Source of the DNA: Morinoia aosen
Lineage: Eukaryota > Arthropoda > Malacostraca > Amphipoda > Talitridae
Assembly: GCA_030386875.1 (NCBI GenBank)
Contig: CM059572.1
Location: forward strand, 40,917,732 to 40,981,731
Direction: 5' to 3'
DNA length: 64,000 nt
Of the stretch, positions 10,736 through 23,556 are shown in pieces. The notes under the pieces are model-generated. The model saw nothing but the letters and a program-made list of their open reading frames with translations, was not told the DNA's origin and did no database searches. Both the position numbers and the translations under genes were made by a program. Position 1 is the first letter of the stretch; every line of letters begins with the position of its first letter.

Positions 10736-13700
10736 ATCTCTGAATTCACATCCCGAATGAAAACAGGATACTTTTAATTTAAGGTTCATATGTTGTGTAC
10801 TTCGGGCGAAATGTGACAGCGGTCAGCGATCCGACAAGGAACCCTTTGAGCTTTGATGGATTTACTAAATTGGATAATAATAACCAGCCTCGTCTCGCAT
10901 CAAAGACCGTCAGCAGAAACAATTTTCCGGGTGCGCAAATCGCTAACAAAGCGGAACACACATACGATATTTAATTTCTAAATCAATGGGAGGTCCAATA
11001 CAAAAGGCTTTGCATTAATTTATTCATTGTACAATCCCCTATAAAAATTCATAGAAATATTGAATTTAATGAGATCATAGATCAATGGAAAAGGTCGCGA
11101 TTTGCATGAAAGCCCTTGGATTTGTCGAAAACCTTCTTAGTTATCAACACCATGGCTGTTGGAGCAATAGTTAGCAAATAACCAGATCAGAGCCGTTCAG
11201 TAATGTAAATAATATATGAAATGCTATGAATCAGGTTTTAATCTTAACGCGAATTTTACGCGCTGGTGCAAGTACAATTTTCGGCAGTGATAAAACCGCC
11301 AAAGCAGAGATGGAACTTTCGGATCAAGTATAATAGTGAACTATTTAACTAAAAGAGTTTGCATGAAAATTACATTTACTCAAAACTTATAAGTAGATCA
11401 TTTGCAGCATCTTAATATTCTCACATGCACAGTAATTCAAGAAGTGATATTGACACTGACGAAGGAACGCCAACGCTTACGAATTTTGAAAGTAATTCAA
11501 AAACAGCATTTCACATGAACTTGAACTATGCTATTTTTATAAATATTATTTTGGGAGAGACATCGCACATCTGAACAAGATCATGGTTATTTTCATTTCC
11601 TTTATACAATTCCTTCCTATGCAATAACATTTCAAATAAAATTACTCTGCTAATTAATCGCGTTATAACTGTCCGATTTTAGAGAGGAACGAGTCTATAA
11701 TAGAGGTATGACTTGAGGCAATGGAGCACGCGTTCATTTATTGCCATGTTTTCCCTCTGTCCAGCGACATGTTCTGCCCAATTCGAAAGTAATTTACTCT
11801 GCATCTTTCTCTTTCGCAATTTCTAAACCTATTAATTATACATTTTACGAACGTTAAATTACTCATTTTATAAGCGTGAAATTACTGGTTTTACGCAGGT
11901 GAAATTACTTGATTTTCTCTTGCGTAGTCTGCCTGATTAATCTTTCACTGCAGCTGTTTTCCTATCTCAACTGCTTACCTCTAGCTGGAAATGACCGAGT
12001 CTTTTTATTCACACACGCAACTCCTCTCCGGACACATTTTCCACCTCCTAGCAACGCTCAAAACAGTTACAACATCATCGCGTCTGTCAAAGAGAATTAC
12101 CTTCACAAATTGAGGACTAAATTTGCGTTACCTCATCAGCAAATCTATTAAAATTGAAGAGTTCTAATTAATTTAATGCGGCGTTGAAGTTATTTGGGAC
12201 GAAAATCCTTGAAAACCAACGTCTAAATACTTAACACGTTGACTGCCTATATATAAGGACATAAAAGTAACACTGGGTATATTGCTCATTTACGTATCGG
12301 TGTAAATGAAAAGTATTTCAATTATTTTTAATATCTTTTTAGAAGAGACATAAGAATTGTTGGTAAAATATCGTCATGCTATTACATTTTTACAAGTCTT
12401 AGGAAGGATACAATTTTTTTTAGCAGTAAAGTCATTTTTAGGACTCTGCTACTTACAACCTTACTTAACATGAGACCGCTGGACGGCAGCGAACGTGTTA
12501 AGCAAAAAGTATAGAGCTGCAAGGGGACAGATCTGTACTAAGCGGGTGCGAAAGAGCTTTGGGACGAGCGTTAACGCGCGTGACATCCTCGAACAAGATC
12601 ACAACCAAGGAGGTTTGGCCACAACCTTGTCGGACATCACAACTATGCCCCAAGCTCGTCCGCCACGCGATATGAACAAAGTTTCACGCTGGACGTTTCT
12701 GTGCACAAATCCAGCAGGAGCAGATCTGTTGAGCACGCTGTTCTGTGCAGTATAAGACTGCACTCAGAGCAATATTCGAGCAAAATAATCCCTCAGCAAT
12801 TGTTCGTAATTTTGACTAAACGCTTCTCTTTCTAGAATCGATAGGAAGTAATTGCTCTCGGTAACAACTGGTAAATGCTCGCAAATTAAAAGTCTTAAGA
12901 CTGAGAAGCTAATGGTGCACAAAGTTTCTTGATCTCTTATCAACGGAAACCTTTATTATCATTATCAGTGAGGCATAAAATTGCTGTCGTTTCTAGGCCA
13001 GGCTCCACGTCTTAAATGAATAAAAGTTGCATAACTTTTTCATTGAAATCAATATCATAGAAATCAATATCATATGTTTGGTTTAATTTTTCCTCAGGCA
13101 ATGACAAACAAAATGCAAGAACAAGGTGAAGTAATCGACAATATCAAAAGCATGCGTTATAAACGTGAAAAATAATTATTAAGAAACTATCGCACACACA
13201 TGAAAAATTCATTACAATCAAAGACCGTTCAACGGAACCTAAAGATGTGTACACGGGCCGAAAGATCACCGGACTCACTAGCAACTAAGGCATTTGCGTT
13301 TCAAAATTCAAAATGGTGAGCGCGTTTCAAAATGGTGAGCGCTGCAAAATTCTAGTTATTCTATATATGAGATGTTGGTAGTTTGCGCGCCCGTCTAAAA
13401 AAGATGAGTATCTCTCACTCACTGTCGAGAGCAAACCCAGATTTTTGAGTGATTTTAGAACGTAACTTACTGATGCGAATTCAAGGGTTGCGGATGGATG
13501 ATTTTGACTACTAGAGAAGAATCACAGAATAACTGAAATAGTTCTCATGGGTTAGTACATTGATAATATTTCGTAGACTTAAAGCATCTGAGATGCCTTT
13601 CATGAGAAAAAATGGAAATTGGAACTTGAATATCGATTGCTGGCGACACAAAGCGGCATAGCACAAATCTACTTTGTACTGTGTAAGTTATATATGAATT

Positions 13701-16130
13701 GAGGATGAGAAGTTACATCCCATTCAGGCATGAAAATCAATAATTCACATGAAAATGAAGTTAAATACACAAAAATAACATACAAAGCAATATATAAATT
13801 TTAGGTAAGCAGCAGCTTTAATGATACATACCTCATCAAGTCCAAAAATTATTCGAAAATGCACTGAAAAAAAGATTATTGAAAACGTAACATCAGAGGA
13901 AATCCCACAGTAAACTTTAAACTTGCAGAAGCAAGCATCCTTCTCATGACCAAACTAACGATATTAAAAATTAGGTTTTGAAATGACGGAAATAGTAACT
14001 TTCCATGCCAATTTTCTTATTTGTTAAGAAATATTAACGCTGTTAGCTTAATACACAAATTTTTTACATATATTGGTTTCAAGAATTATAAATAATAACT
14101 TTCATGAATAGTACTCACCGAAAGCCGCTGTGTTCTGCAGAATGCGTTGGTCACAGAAAGCAGCGCGAAGTAACGATGAGATTAACAAAATCTTGTTAAA
14201 TCGTAGCTTTCTTTGTTATCAATAATCTCACAACAACATATATATGAGACGACTTATATCTATTTCGACGGTAGACAGATCAGTACCTGGACTGATGAAG
14301 TCTGTAAACAACTCTTCTTGAAATAGTCAGTCCTTGATCGCTGTCTCGGTGATGAATAGGCCTTGAAGAATTTGTTTTTGCTCCAGTCACATCTGGTCGA
14401 GGAGCATTCGCAGCACAACCCACCTCTGAATCTGGTCAGTGGGGCACTGGAGCAGTGGAGCTAAATCGTACGCTGCACCTGCACATCTCAATCTCTTTGA
14501 TCGTTTATTCCTGCCCATTTCCTGTCATAAATTTCCACAGCACAAAAAGTACGCTCTTTCATGGTTTCTTTCTGAGTATTGCGGGTCCTACACTGCAGAA
14601 TTTGTCGTGAGTAGGAGAGAAAACACGAAAGGATATGCTGCCCTTTCAATACCTGTAATTTTCCAATTCTGAAGTTGAGGTTTTATTTCACAGTAGATCG
14701 TATCTGTGATACGTACCTTGAATTGGAAAAAGATTTTCTCATGTTGATTGAAAAGTTTCAGAATTTTGCATATTTCGCAGGAATACTGAGCAAATAGCTG
14801 ATTCAAGTCTAAAAAAATGCATAATGTGAAAAAAGGGAAGAAGATGGTAAATTCTTACTATGAATGATCAACAAATAGGTTTAAAAAAATTAAGAAAATG
14901 GCATCGAAATTAAGAAATAAATAAATAAAATTAAATATGAATTCAATTTATAAATGATATTTTTTGAGCAAAATAAAGCTTTGAATGCAGGTTGGAAATG
15001 TTCACTCAAAGCTCAGTTCAAAAATTAATTCTTATTTCGGATTGAAAAACTTAATAACATTTTTCAAATGTTTAAATTTGAAGCCTACAAGATAAAGTTT
15101 GAAGGTTTTGGTTACGCAATAAGAGGAAACTAAAATCTTAACTATTGTTCTCCTAAATCGTCCATGAATTTTTTCTATGTAGTTGCATACACAAATTCAA
15201 ATTTCAACTAATGCTACCTTCAAAAATACTTGGAAAATTTGAGTGTTTTTAATAGAAATTTCATATTTTACAGCGTAGTGAGGCTTTCTACAACAATGTT
15301 GCTTTTTGTAATTGTGGATAGTTTATACTGAATGTAATAGAGTTTTTAGTATCCTTGAAAGTATATTTTCGTATGTATAACAAGACTTAATTAATTTACT
15401 AGTAGCTACGTTTAAATAATCTGAATCTCAACTGACGCAAGAAATGAAACCTCGATAGTTGTGTCCTAATTGTTTCATACATTTAAGTCACAAAAGCAAA
15501 CAAGCTTAAACATTCCAGCTATGTACATATGTTCTGTATACAACACTTGTCTCACTGACTAAATTAATTAAAATTGGAAAAAGTAGAGAACTCGTACAGA
15601 CGAACCAACCCCTGCTCTCGGAGTGGTCATTTTATCGATAACAGCAATATATGTTTGCCTCTGAATGATAAATTAACACTTATGAAAGCAAAAAAATGTA
15701 AAAATTTTTTTTAAGTTTAGATTAGGTAATTTTAATTTTTTACAAAAATCTTTTTCTGAAAAATTATTCGAACACCACAATCGCTTCTCACTGGACGGCG
15801 GAAGTTCACATCTTCGTTGATTGGCGGACCGCAGGGTAAACACTTTAAAGATATTTTCTCGTCTCATTGGAACTTTACGTTTGAATGCTCCTTGTCTAGC
15901 GCTTAGAAAGCTTTAATTTTCCGTGCAATGTGTTATAATTTTGATATGGGTGGAAGTTTATGAATTATATTTTTATGTATTAACACATGAATTTTTTTTA
16001 CGCGGTTTTACGAACTTTGAGGGGATTTGTTATTTTACGTCGAAAGCCGACTTTGCATTTCGCAAGTTAGTTTCAAAGCTTTTGTACGAAAGATTACTTG
16101 ACATCAGCTACAATACCTCATCAAAAAGTC
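10736..16130. other. Long noncoding stretch
   Basis: No gene, tRNA or transposon is recognised in about 5.4 kb. A GC-richer pocket at 12495-12760 holds an 86-codon plus-strand frame without recognisable domains. A small duplication of TTTCAAAATGGTGAGCG lies near 13300-13345. The rest is AT-rich and could be intergenic or intronic. Confidence 0.5.
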
Positions 16131-16132
16131 TT

Positions 16133-16237
16133 TTTATTACTAATAAGTAATAAAAGTAATTTTGTTACTAATAAGTAATAAAAGTAATTTCACTAATATA
16201 CCGATAATTATTTCACAAAGGTTATCGGTATATTAGT
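16133..16237. repeat. Direct repeat followed by a perfect hairpin
   Basis: TACTAATAAGTAATAAAAGT occurs twice in tandem (about 16136-16190). It is followed by perfect 16-bp inverted arms ACTAATATACCGATAA (16192-16207) and their complement (16222-16237) around a 14-nt loop. It could be a tiny MITE or a structured site. No target duplication is evident. Confidence 0.7.
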
Positions 16238-19200
16238 TATAAATACAATATTAGTAGGGTGAAAGAATAATTTAATCTAATTGCAGAGCTCAAACCAAAG
16301 GTTATTTTCAGCGCATGAAATAAGCGCATGAAATAAGCGTCCTGTGTGTGTACACTAATAGTGAATAATAAGATCAACATTGCAAAACCGAAACAAGTAT
16401 TTTCGACACGCTTTTCTAAAGTCTCGTTTTAGATAACTATCTTTACTTTAATATAGCTATAATGCATTAAGAATGCAAAAAATTTCTCAGTTAACATTGA
16501 TTAGATTAGTTCAAAATAGTGCGAGCTCTAGATTTATAACATAAAAAATTAAAATTCATAGGGAATTAGCTTGTTGAGTCAATGTCTTAAGGATACAACA
16601 AGTTGTTTATTTGTTAGGATCCAGAAATTGATCCTTTACTTCTGCTTGAAAATTGTGTTGACTGACGGTGCATGGCAAGTGAAATATTATAGCATCTGTT
16701 GCAATTAATTAAAGCGCTTTACAGTGAATGTGAACCGAGAAACTAACTGAGCCCAGAAAAAAAAGAATACATTGTAAGTTGGTAAAATGTAGAAATACAG
16801 TGTTGCTAAAATTTGGAGTGTGATAATGTAAGTAAGTTATTCAAAGTATTTAGAATGTTTTAACTAGCGTATTATACTCTGCGTAAGCCTAGGATATGTC
16901 CTGCTCAGTCATGTAAATAACGTATGTTCGGTGTCATGGATTGCAAGGAAAACTGTTTCTTTTTTACCGGATGTGAATTAAAAAAATCTGAAGTTAAAGA
17001 ATCTCTTTGGTCTGATGTGTGTTTAAAAAAAAATTTGTCTGATATGAGGTCAAAGTTTCTTTTACAACTAGCGTTAAGTCAAGCAACCGGTTAAGGCTGA
17101 TGTGAATTTGAAGAATTCGTTACATGTGATACGAAGTCAAAGTTTCTAGTTTATCTGGCATCAAAGGATCATTTAAGATTGATGGGAGTTCAACGAGACT
17201 TTTAAGTTTTGTGAAGAGTACAATAATCTGTTATGTTATGAAGGGAGGTCATAGATATGTTGGGATATTCATTGAAGTGGAACCTTGCTTACAAAGAACT
17301 TATCTGAACTCCTACGTCTGGTGGAGAGGCCTACTCAATTAACTCTGGTAAGTTTGTATTCCTGATACTCTTTTGACAGCTGCTGATTGCATTGGTGAAT
17401 TGGTGCAGCAACAGATTTCATTTGATGTGTTTATCAGAATGCTTCTCGCTTATGGGTTTTTTCAGTAAAAATTCAAATGTTAAAGTGAGATACTCAAAAG
17501 GACATAGGGACAAAACTTTCATGCATTGGAAACTTAGAATGCGATATTCCACGAATTAATGGATCGGCTCATAAATACAAGACATTCATTATTTTTCAAG
17601 ACCTAAGGCAAATGAGGCTGCTCTATTCAGATGCAATTGAGCCACATCGTAATTAGGCTGCCGCCGAAGTTACGAACTCAGGCAGACCCGCAAGACAGCC
17701 CACGCATCCCTAGACTGAAATTTCAGTCAAATGGCAAAAAATACTTTCGTTGCCACCGCCGGTATCATTCACCGCGCAGGATCCGTCTCTGGAGTCACGT
17801 TTCTAACTTGCGTCAAAGTTTGAGTCGAGTTGAACCATCGAGGCACCAAATACAGCCCTGCCTAATTCAGTTCCACGTCGTTTTGACGTCGTCGCAAGAG
17901 CAAAACGTCGTTGCAACATCAACACCTCACAGGCAGAGGTCACATCTAGCTCTGAATTGCCGAGAATCTCGAACATGATTCACAAGTACGGAAGCTTCTG
18001 TTTACGATGTTAGAAAGCTCATCATACCCGAAAATTACAACAGCTTATGTATTGATATTTGAACTCTGCGGCAAGTTTTGGTTACAACGCTTGCATAAAA
18101 TTTTTTATATCCTAAATTAAGCGAGACACAAAGTTTGGCATGATACCGGCGCAAAAAAGTGCGCTCAACAACTGGTGTCAGACCGGCTTTCTTTGACGGC
18201 TGTGTCCAGGGACTCGCTTCAGAGCGCCAATGGCCGGCGAGAGAGACGAGCCAGTTAACGTATTCATGAGGCTCTGGCACCCGGCTAGTGTCAACGGCCC
18301 TGATTTTGAAGTGTCTGTTGAACTGAACGACAAATGATTTTTGCTGGAGATGCTGGAGTTTTCTTGATTTATTTTTGTTTGATTTTTCGCATTTTGAAAT
18401 GAGCAATATTCGACGTTCGATATTTTTTATAGAGCTCGATGATATAAACCTGCTGCTCTGCTTGTCGCTTGTGAAGGTTCCGTGATCACCGTGAGAATAT
18501 GAATTTTACTTGTTAATTTTTCTAACGGTATTAATTAGTCAATGAGCGTCGTGTGGTAGAAATGATTGAGGTAGATGTTGCTCACAAAAAGCTGGTAATG
18601 CTGAGACTTGCCTACTTTTTTCTAGCGTCCAGCGTAATTAAATGCAAAAAGGAGTCGTAAAATCAAACTCCTATCATCGATCGAGACCTCAGAGGGAGCG
18701 ACCGGTCGGTCATCAGAAGAAAAACCTCTCGTTTTTCAATATTCGCTCGACTTACAACCGACTCACCACGCAACCGTGATTGTAAGCGTATGCATTGCTT
18801 AGTAAAGCCATCAGTTTTATAAATGAATCGCCGACCCAGAGTGGGATGACTTTACGCGAGTTTGTCGTTCATTCGCCGCGAGGCTTTCAATCAAGAGGAA
18901 ATACTTGTAATCCCTCAGAGAAAATTGAAAAACTGTATAAGAAATGACGGGAATTGCTTCCCGGCCTTCCGGCACATTAATGTTTATTCAAATGACCTCT
19001 TAAAAATTCATAGAAATCGCAAAGGTTCGACGCTTACATCGCATGAGCATTAAAAAACTGTCCCTCTGGCGGGGAGAATGTGTCGCTGGTAGTCCTTTTT
19101 AATTGTTTCATTGTTGCGCCGCTGGGTGTCTTCAGCGTACTTTTAATAATTTAATTAAAAATCTGTTCAATGCGCTTCGATTTTGCTGAATTGATGTGCT

Positions 19201-20405
19201 CATTTGCAGTTGATGTCTGATTCAGGGAAAGTGAAGTTTTTGCTGATCCAGTCTTAGTTCAGTGTTGTGAAAAATAGCAAAATGCGCTCTTCATTGATCA
19301 ATGATGAATGATATTTTAAACGAGTGTGCAATTATTTTATGATAAATAAGATAGTTTAACAATCTGGCGTCACGAATAAATAAATAAATTAAGAAAGTAT
19401 TTCACAGTGTCGTAAATATTTGGATATAGATATTTCAAGCCATCGCACGCCCTTATTTGTGTTTCACTAATTCACTACTAATTTACAAAGTACTTATAAA
19501 ACATTTTGAAGAAACAATGCTGTGTTAAACTCCTGAAAAGCATCCTTAGTGGAAAGAGCTCAGGACTTTCACCTACCTGATATTGAAAAATTTTTGTCCA
19601 TTAGCACCGGATCGGTTCCTGAACACGACGTAGATTTTGTCCTCATGATCTGCATCTCTCGGATTTTCCTACACGGGCTTGTAAAATTTGTAATAAAATT
19701 TGCATACATTTCTTCACTCTCGAAATAAAACATCATTTGAATACATTTTCAATATGCATAGTGAAATCCCGAAAATAACTTCGGCGTTTTATTACCCCAT
19801 AACGAGGGGCGTATTAATCAAAACGTAACGTATATCTATGAGAAACTCACAGCTCAGAGCAGAAGCTGAAATTAACTTGCTATCATGGAGTTATATTTGT
19901 CTTATTTACAATTACACCTCACATGATGAAGTTTAAATTATAACTTCTTGCAGGAGAGGCATGTTCCTATCAAATGGTGCATTTATGCGTGTTTGCGATA
20001 TTTTTGAAGTCTGTAATGTGAAAATTGTTTAGCAGTCACGTCCAGTGCACTGAGCTGTGAAGCACATCATGTTCAAGAACTATAACTTTATGTTCAAAAA
20101 AGTATTTTCTAAGACTCTTCGTAATCGGCAAGAGGAATTCAAATATTTTTAAAGTTTAACCCAACCATCAGAATAAGCAAGATATTAAAGGATAAATCAC
20201 AAACAAGCATTTACCGAGCAAGCACAAGTATTCAACAAATTTCAGACAGCACTTGCAGCAGAAAGAAACGTGCGATCATCACCTATTCAATATCAGTAGT
20301 GGACATTCTTTCTATGAATACTGATTGAGCTCAGAGAATTTTTGAAATCTTTTCGTGCAGTACACTTCCATAAAACTGAAGAGCATCGAGTATAAAGTTT
20401 TAACC
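16238..20405. other. Long noncoding stretch with two GC-richer pockets
   Basis: No recognisable gene. The pocket at 17631-17978 holds a 115-codon plus-strand frame that is rich in Arg and Ser. The pocket at about 18130-18320 lies within a 123-codon minus-strand frame (18035-18406). Neither shows a known domain or persuasive splice sites. They may be exons or old repeats. Confidence 0.4.
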
Positions 20406-20409
20406 TGTT

Positions 20410-20710
20410 TCATGTCGCAGTGCATTGATACGTCCGTAAAATTACAACGTAAACAAACACCATTAGGCGTGAGGATATTTAATCAAACATCCGCTAAATT
20501 GCAATGTAATCAGACACAGTTCAGTTGAGGTAATGAGGTTTAATGAATCAGGCTTGCTAATCGCCGTGCGGGATTGAGTGTGCGTTGAACAAAAATGAAA
20601 CCCATCCGTTTTCACACGTCCGCAAAATTACAAGGTGAACACCCAGTTCTATCGGGGTAATGAGATTTAATAAACTTCGTTGGCTAATGGCAGTGCGTGA
20701 TTAAGTGAAA
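20410..20710. repeat. Degenerate tandem repeat
   Basis: Three imperfect units contain TCCG.AAATTACAA.GT followed by a GAGGTAATGAG.TTTAAT-like block and GCTAAT.GC.GTGCG..ATT.AGTG. They begin near 20432, 20490 and 20620. Confidence 0.55.
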
Positions 20711-20721
20711 GATGAAGATTA

Positions 20722-20758
20722 GATGTTAGCTTATGCCTCCCTAACCACAACAAAGACG
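20722..20758 (-). repeat. Short family A-like fragment
   Basis: TTATGCCTCCCTAACC followed by ACAACAAAGACGT matches the 3' part of family A (AGCCTCCCTTAACCACGACAAAG). Nothing beyond about 35 bp can be aligned. Confidence 0.4.
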
Positions 20759-20929
20759 TAGTGATCGAGTGAGCGCTGAATAAAAGAGGACTGCACGGCG
20801 TGCCACAGAAGCGGACTGACGTCATGGCGCACGGATTTGAGTTTTGTTAAATGCGGATTACGTGAATAGTTCCCTCTCTTTCTCCTTGAACCTTGAGCGT
20901 CAGAATATCTTACTGATATCACTGTAATT

Positions 20930-21490
20930 ATAGCTACTGCTATAAGACAGGCACTAGCATCAGGTTCTTTCCGACATCAGAATAGGAACGGAACTGCTCC
21001 TCGACAATGAACTTCAAAGACGCATTAGGGCACAAATTCATGGTTACAAAGTAACCGAATTCGCGCATACTTATAGTTCATGGCTTGATATAATTTATTG
21101 GAAATACCAATGGGGCCGTGATGACCCCCTGTGGGCTACGCACTGGAGTTTGGGCGATCGTATGCAAACAGAAGTTATTCCACATTTGATATTTCTTGGA
21201 TATTTTTTTACATGCAAACAGCAAACGCTGATCTACAATAATTTTCACAGAAGTAAAGAAAAATGTTCAAAGGTAACCCACGCGTTTGAATTTTCATAAA
21301 CGTTGTCCAAAGATACAAAATAAGATTGCAAACTCATTGCGTTTAACAGGGTTAGAATCGGGAGCAGATTCTATAAAAAATAAATATTGATTAGAAGTTT
21401 CTTCAAAATTCTGTAAAAAAATTACCATGCTATTAAAAGGTATATTCATCAAAAGGCATTCAAGTTTACCTCAACCAGAACTTCAAATGT
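20930..21490. other. Noncoding stretch
   Basis: Nothing recognised. Confidence 0.5.
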
Positions 21491-21494
21491 AACT

Positions 21495-22010
21495 GGCGCT
21501 CAGTCCTGGACGGAACGCAAGGTTAATTTATGAGGAGCATAGAATTCTAGATAGAATGCAAAATTAATCTATGAGAAGTTTACAGTTCGGAACGGAAACG
21601 CAATTGAACTATGGAAGGCACACAATTTAGGACGCAACCTAAATTCAAACAATGAGATGCGCATAATTCACAGTGCAACCAAAATTTTATTATAATAGCC
21701 GTACCGTTCGGGGCTGAACCTAACATGAATAATGATAGGTGTGCATCACAGAACAGAACCTAACATTGACTCTTAAGTTGCGTGCTGTTATTGACTAAAT
21801 TTAAATAATGTGAAACGTACAGTTCAAAACGGAACCTAAAATTAACTTGTGAGAGGCGTCGGATTCAGGACTGAACCTAAACAATAAATGCGAGTCACGT
21901 TCAGTTCACGGCGGATGTTAAAATTGAAATAAGAGGGACGCAAAGTACTTGAGGGAACCGAAACTTGAATTATGCGAAGCGTCCAATTCAAAACGGAACC
22001 TGAAATCACA
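21495..22010. repeat. Degenerate tandem array, about 40-45 bp x 12
   Basis: A motif like CGGAACCTAAAATTAA followed by ATGAGA.GCG and CAGTTC recurs about a dozen times (for example near 21519, 21554, 21595, 21636, 21714, 21831, 21873 and 21996). The copies are strongly diverged, so the array is old. Confidence 0.65.
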
Positions 22011-22694
22011 CCATAACCACAATAACATAGTTTATTTTGCATGCTATAAAATTACCAAACTCTATATTTTTTGTTCCTTAGTTGGTAAAAAGGATTTAAA
22101 TTTTAGAGGATCTGAAAAAACGAACGAAGACAACCCTGCAGAGTTCATCGACGGACACGACGGCTCATTTCTCACGATTTACTCGGGCTAATGCGTGACA
22201 AATCTCGTCTTAATTTCTAATTTAGTCACGTCTTCTGTAATGAGACCAGCAACTTAACATTCTGACCAAAGACTTCTAATCAGCTCATTAGCGGAGTTTG
22301 GTTATCTCTGTCGCTGAAGACTATAACTCGCCTTGAGCATTTTGCCTCGAGCGCAAACTTCACTCAAACTTTGCCCAGGCGGCATTTAAGATAGCGAGGT
22401 CAGACCGTGGATACAAGAAGACCTCAGTTTTGAGGAAACTTCTGGGTTTCGATGGGCAGAAAATGGCAAGGGTAGCTAGGAGATATGCCCTACCTCAAAT
22501 TAACCTTAGCGGTAGTTTTATTTAAGGAATTCGTGTATTCTGAATTTTATTTATTAAACGTGTATTAAAATATTAATTTTGTGAATACAAACACTTTTTG
22601 CTAACTTAAATGTAGGTTAGAAGCTTAGCATGGTGAAATAGAATTAAGAATTTGATAATTTTTACTATACTATTCCCATGTCTAGACCAATATA

Positions 22695-22712
22695 CAGAGT
22701 GTCACGAAAAAA
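22695..22712. repeat. Putative terminal repeat of the mariner-like element
   Basis: CAGAGTGTCACGAAAAAA preceded by TATA. It resembles the CAGGGTGTC-type ends of mariner relatives. The partner at the other end is not visible. Confidence 0.45.
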
Positions 22713-23169
22713 TGTAGTCACATTTCATATGATGAGAAAAATAGTATTTACGAGCATAGAGTAAAATGTAATGGCTTCGAATATAAGAGATAAATTTAAT
22801 TGAAGAATAATTTTTGCAAAAGTTCAAATTGATGACCATATATGTCCAGACAACGCTGATAACGCGCACCAAGGGATTCGCAAACGTCACGGAACAGGTC
22901 TTTAGGAACATCGCGACATTGTCTTCCAATTTCCAGTTTCAATGCATCAATTGTTCTTGGTTTGGTACGATAAGCTTTGTCGTTGTGATACCCTCATATA
23001 AAGGAGTCCATGGGCGCGAGGTTCCATCTGCTTCAAATTTGTCTCTGATACGAGCAATGGTCCGGCGCGCAGGTGGCCGCTTAGCTAATTCAGTTCTGAA
23101 TCGTCTTTGCACTTCAATTGTGTTTTCGGCCTTCCAATAGCATTTGAGGACAAACTTCCTCCTTTCCAA
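22695..23169 (-). mobile_element. Internally deleted mariner-like DNA transposon
   Basis: On the minus strand the open frame starting at 23169 encodes an N-terminal helix-turn-helix region (VQRRFRTELAKRPPARRTI) of the kind found at the start of mariner-like transposases (DUF4817 type). It then jumps, in another frame, to the transposase C-terminus (RTKPRTIDALKLEIG, then PKDLFRDVCESLGARYQRCL and a stop). The whole DDE catalytic middle, normally about 200 residues, is missing. The 3' end is a TIR-like CAGAGTGTCACGAAAAAA at 22695 next to TATA, which fits a TA target. No matching inverted repeat was found on the 5' side. It is non-autonomous and inactive by itself. Confidence 0.7.
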
Positions 23170-23277
23170 GCTAAGTTAATTGCCTACCATGCTGTGATGA
23201 ATAAAATACACCTGCAATTCAAAAATGGCAGCGTGTTAGCGATTGTAAAAGTGTGAAAATATTTTCTGAAAAACCCT

Positions 23278-23376
23278 TTAAAAATAGGCCTGGGATTTAA
23301 AAATAGGTCTGCCATTTAGAAATAGGTCTGCAACATAAAAATAGCTCTGCAATATAGAAATATTTCTGTAATATAT
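23278..23376. repeat. 20-bp tandem repeat x 5
   Basis: Units like AAAAATAGGTCTGCAATATA repeat five times with substitutions. One more unit, AGAAATAGGTCTGCAATATA, occurs alone near 27085, on the far side of the minisatellite. Confidence 0.7.
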
Positions 23377-23556
23377 CAGGTTCTCTCACCTGAAATGTCG
23401 CACTTAGAGTAGTTTACCTCATCAACTGATTATTTGTATGTTATGATTTATCTTACGTTTCATTTATACCGAACAAAAATTCAATCTAAATTGCCTACTC
23501 CTAATTTTATAGATATATTGACAACCGAAAATGTGGAATGGTCAATGTTTGTACAG

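Noticed and set aside
18035-18406. A host gene of 123 codons
   Set aside because: No domain, no good splice sites, and both ends are low-complexity AT-rich sequence.
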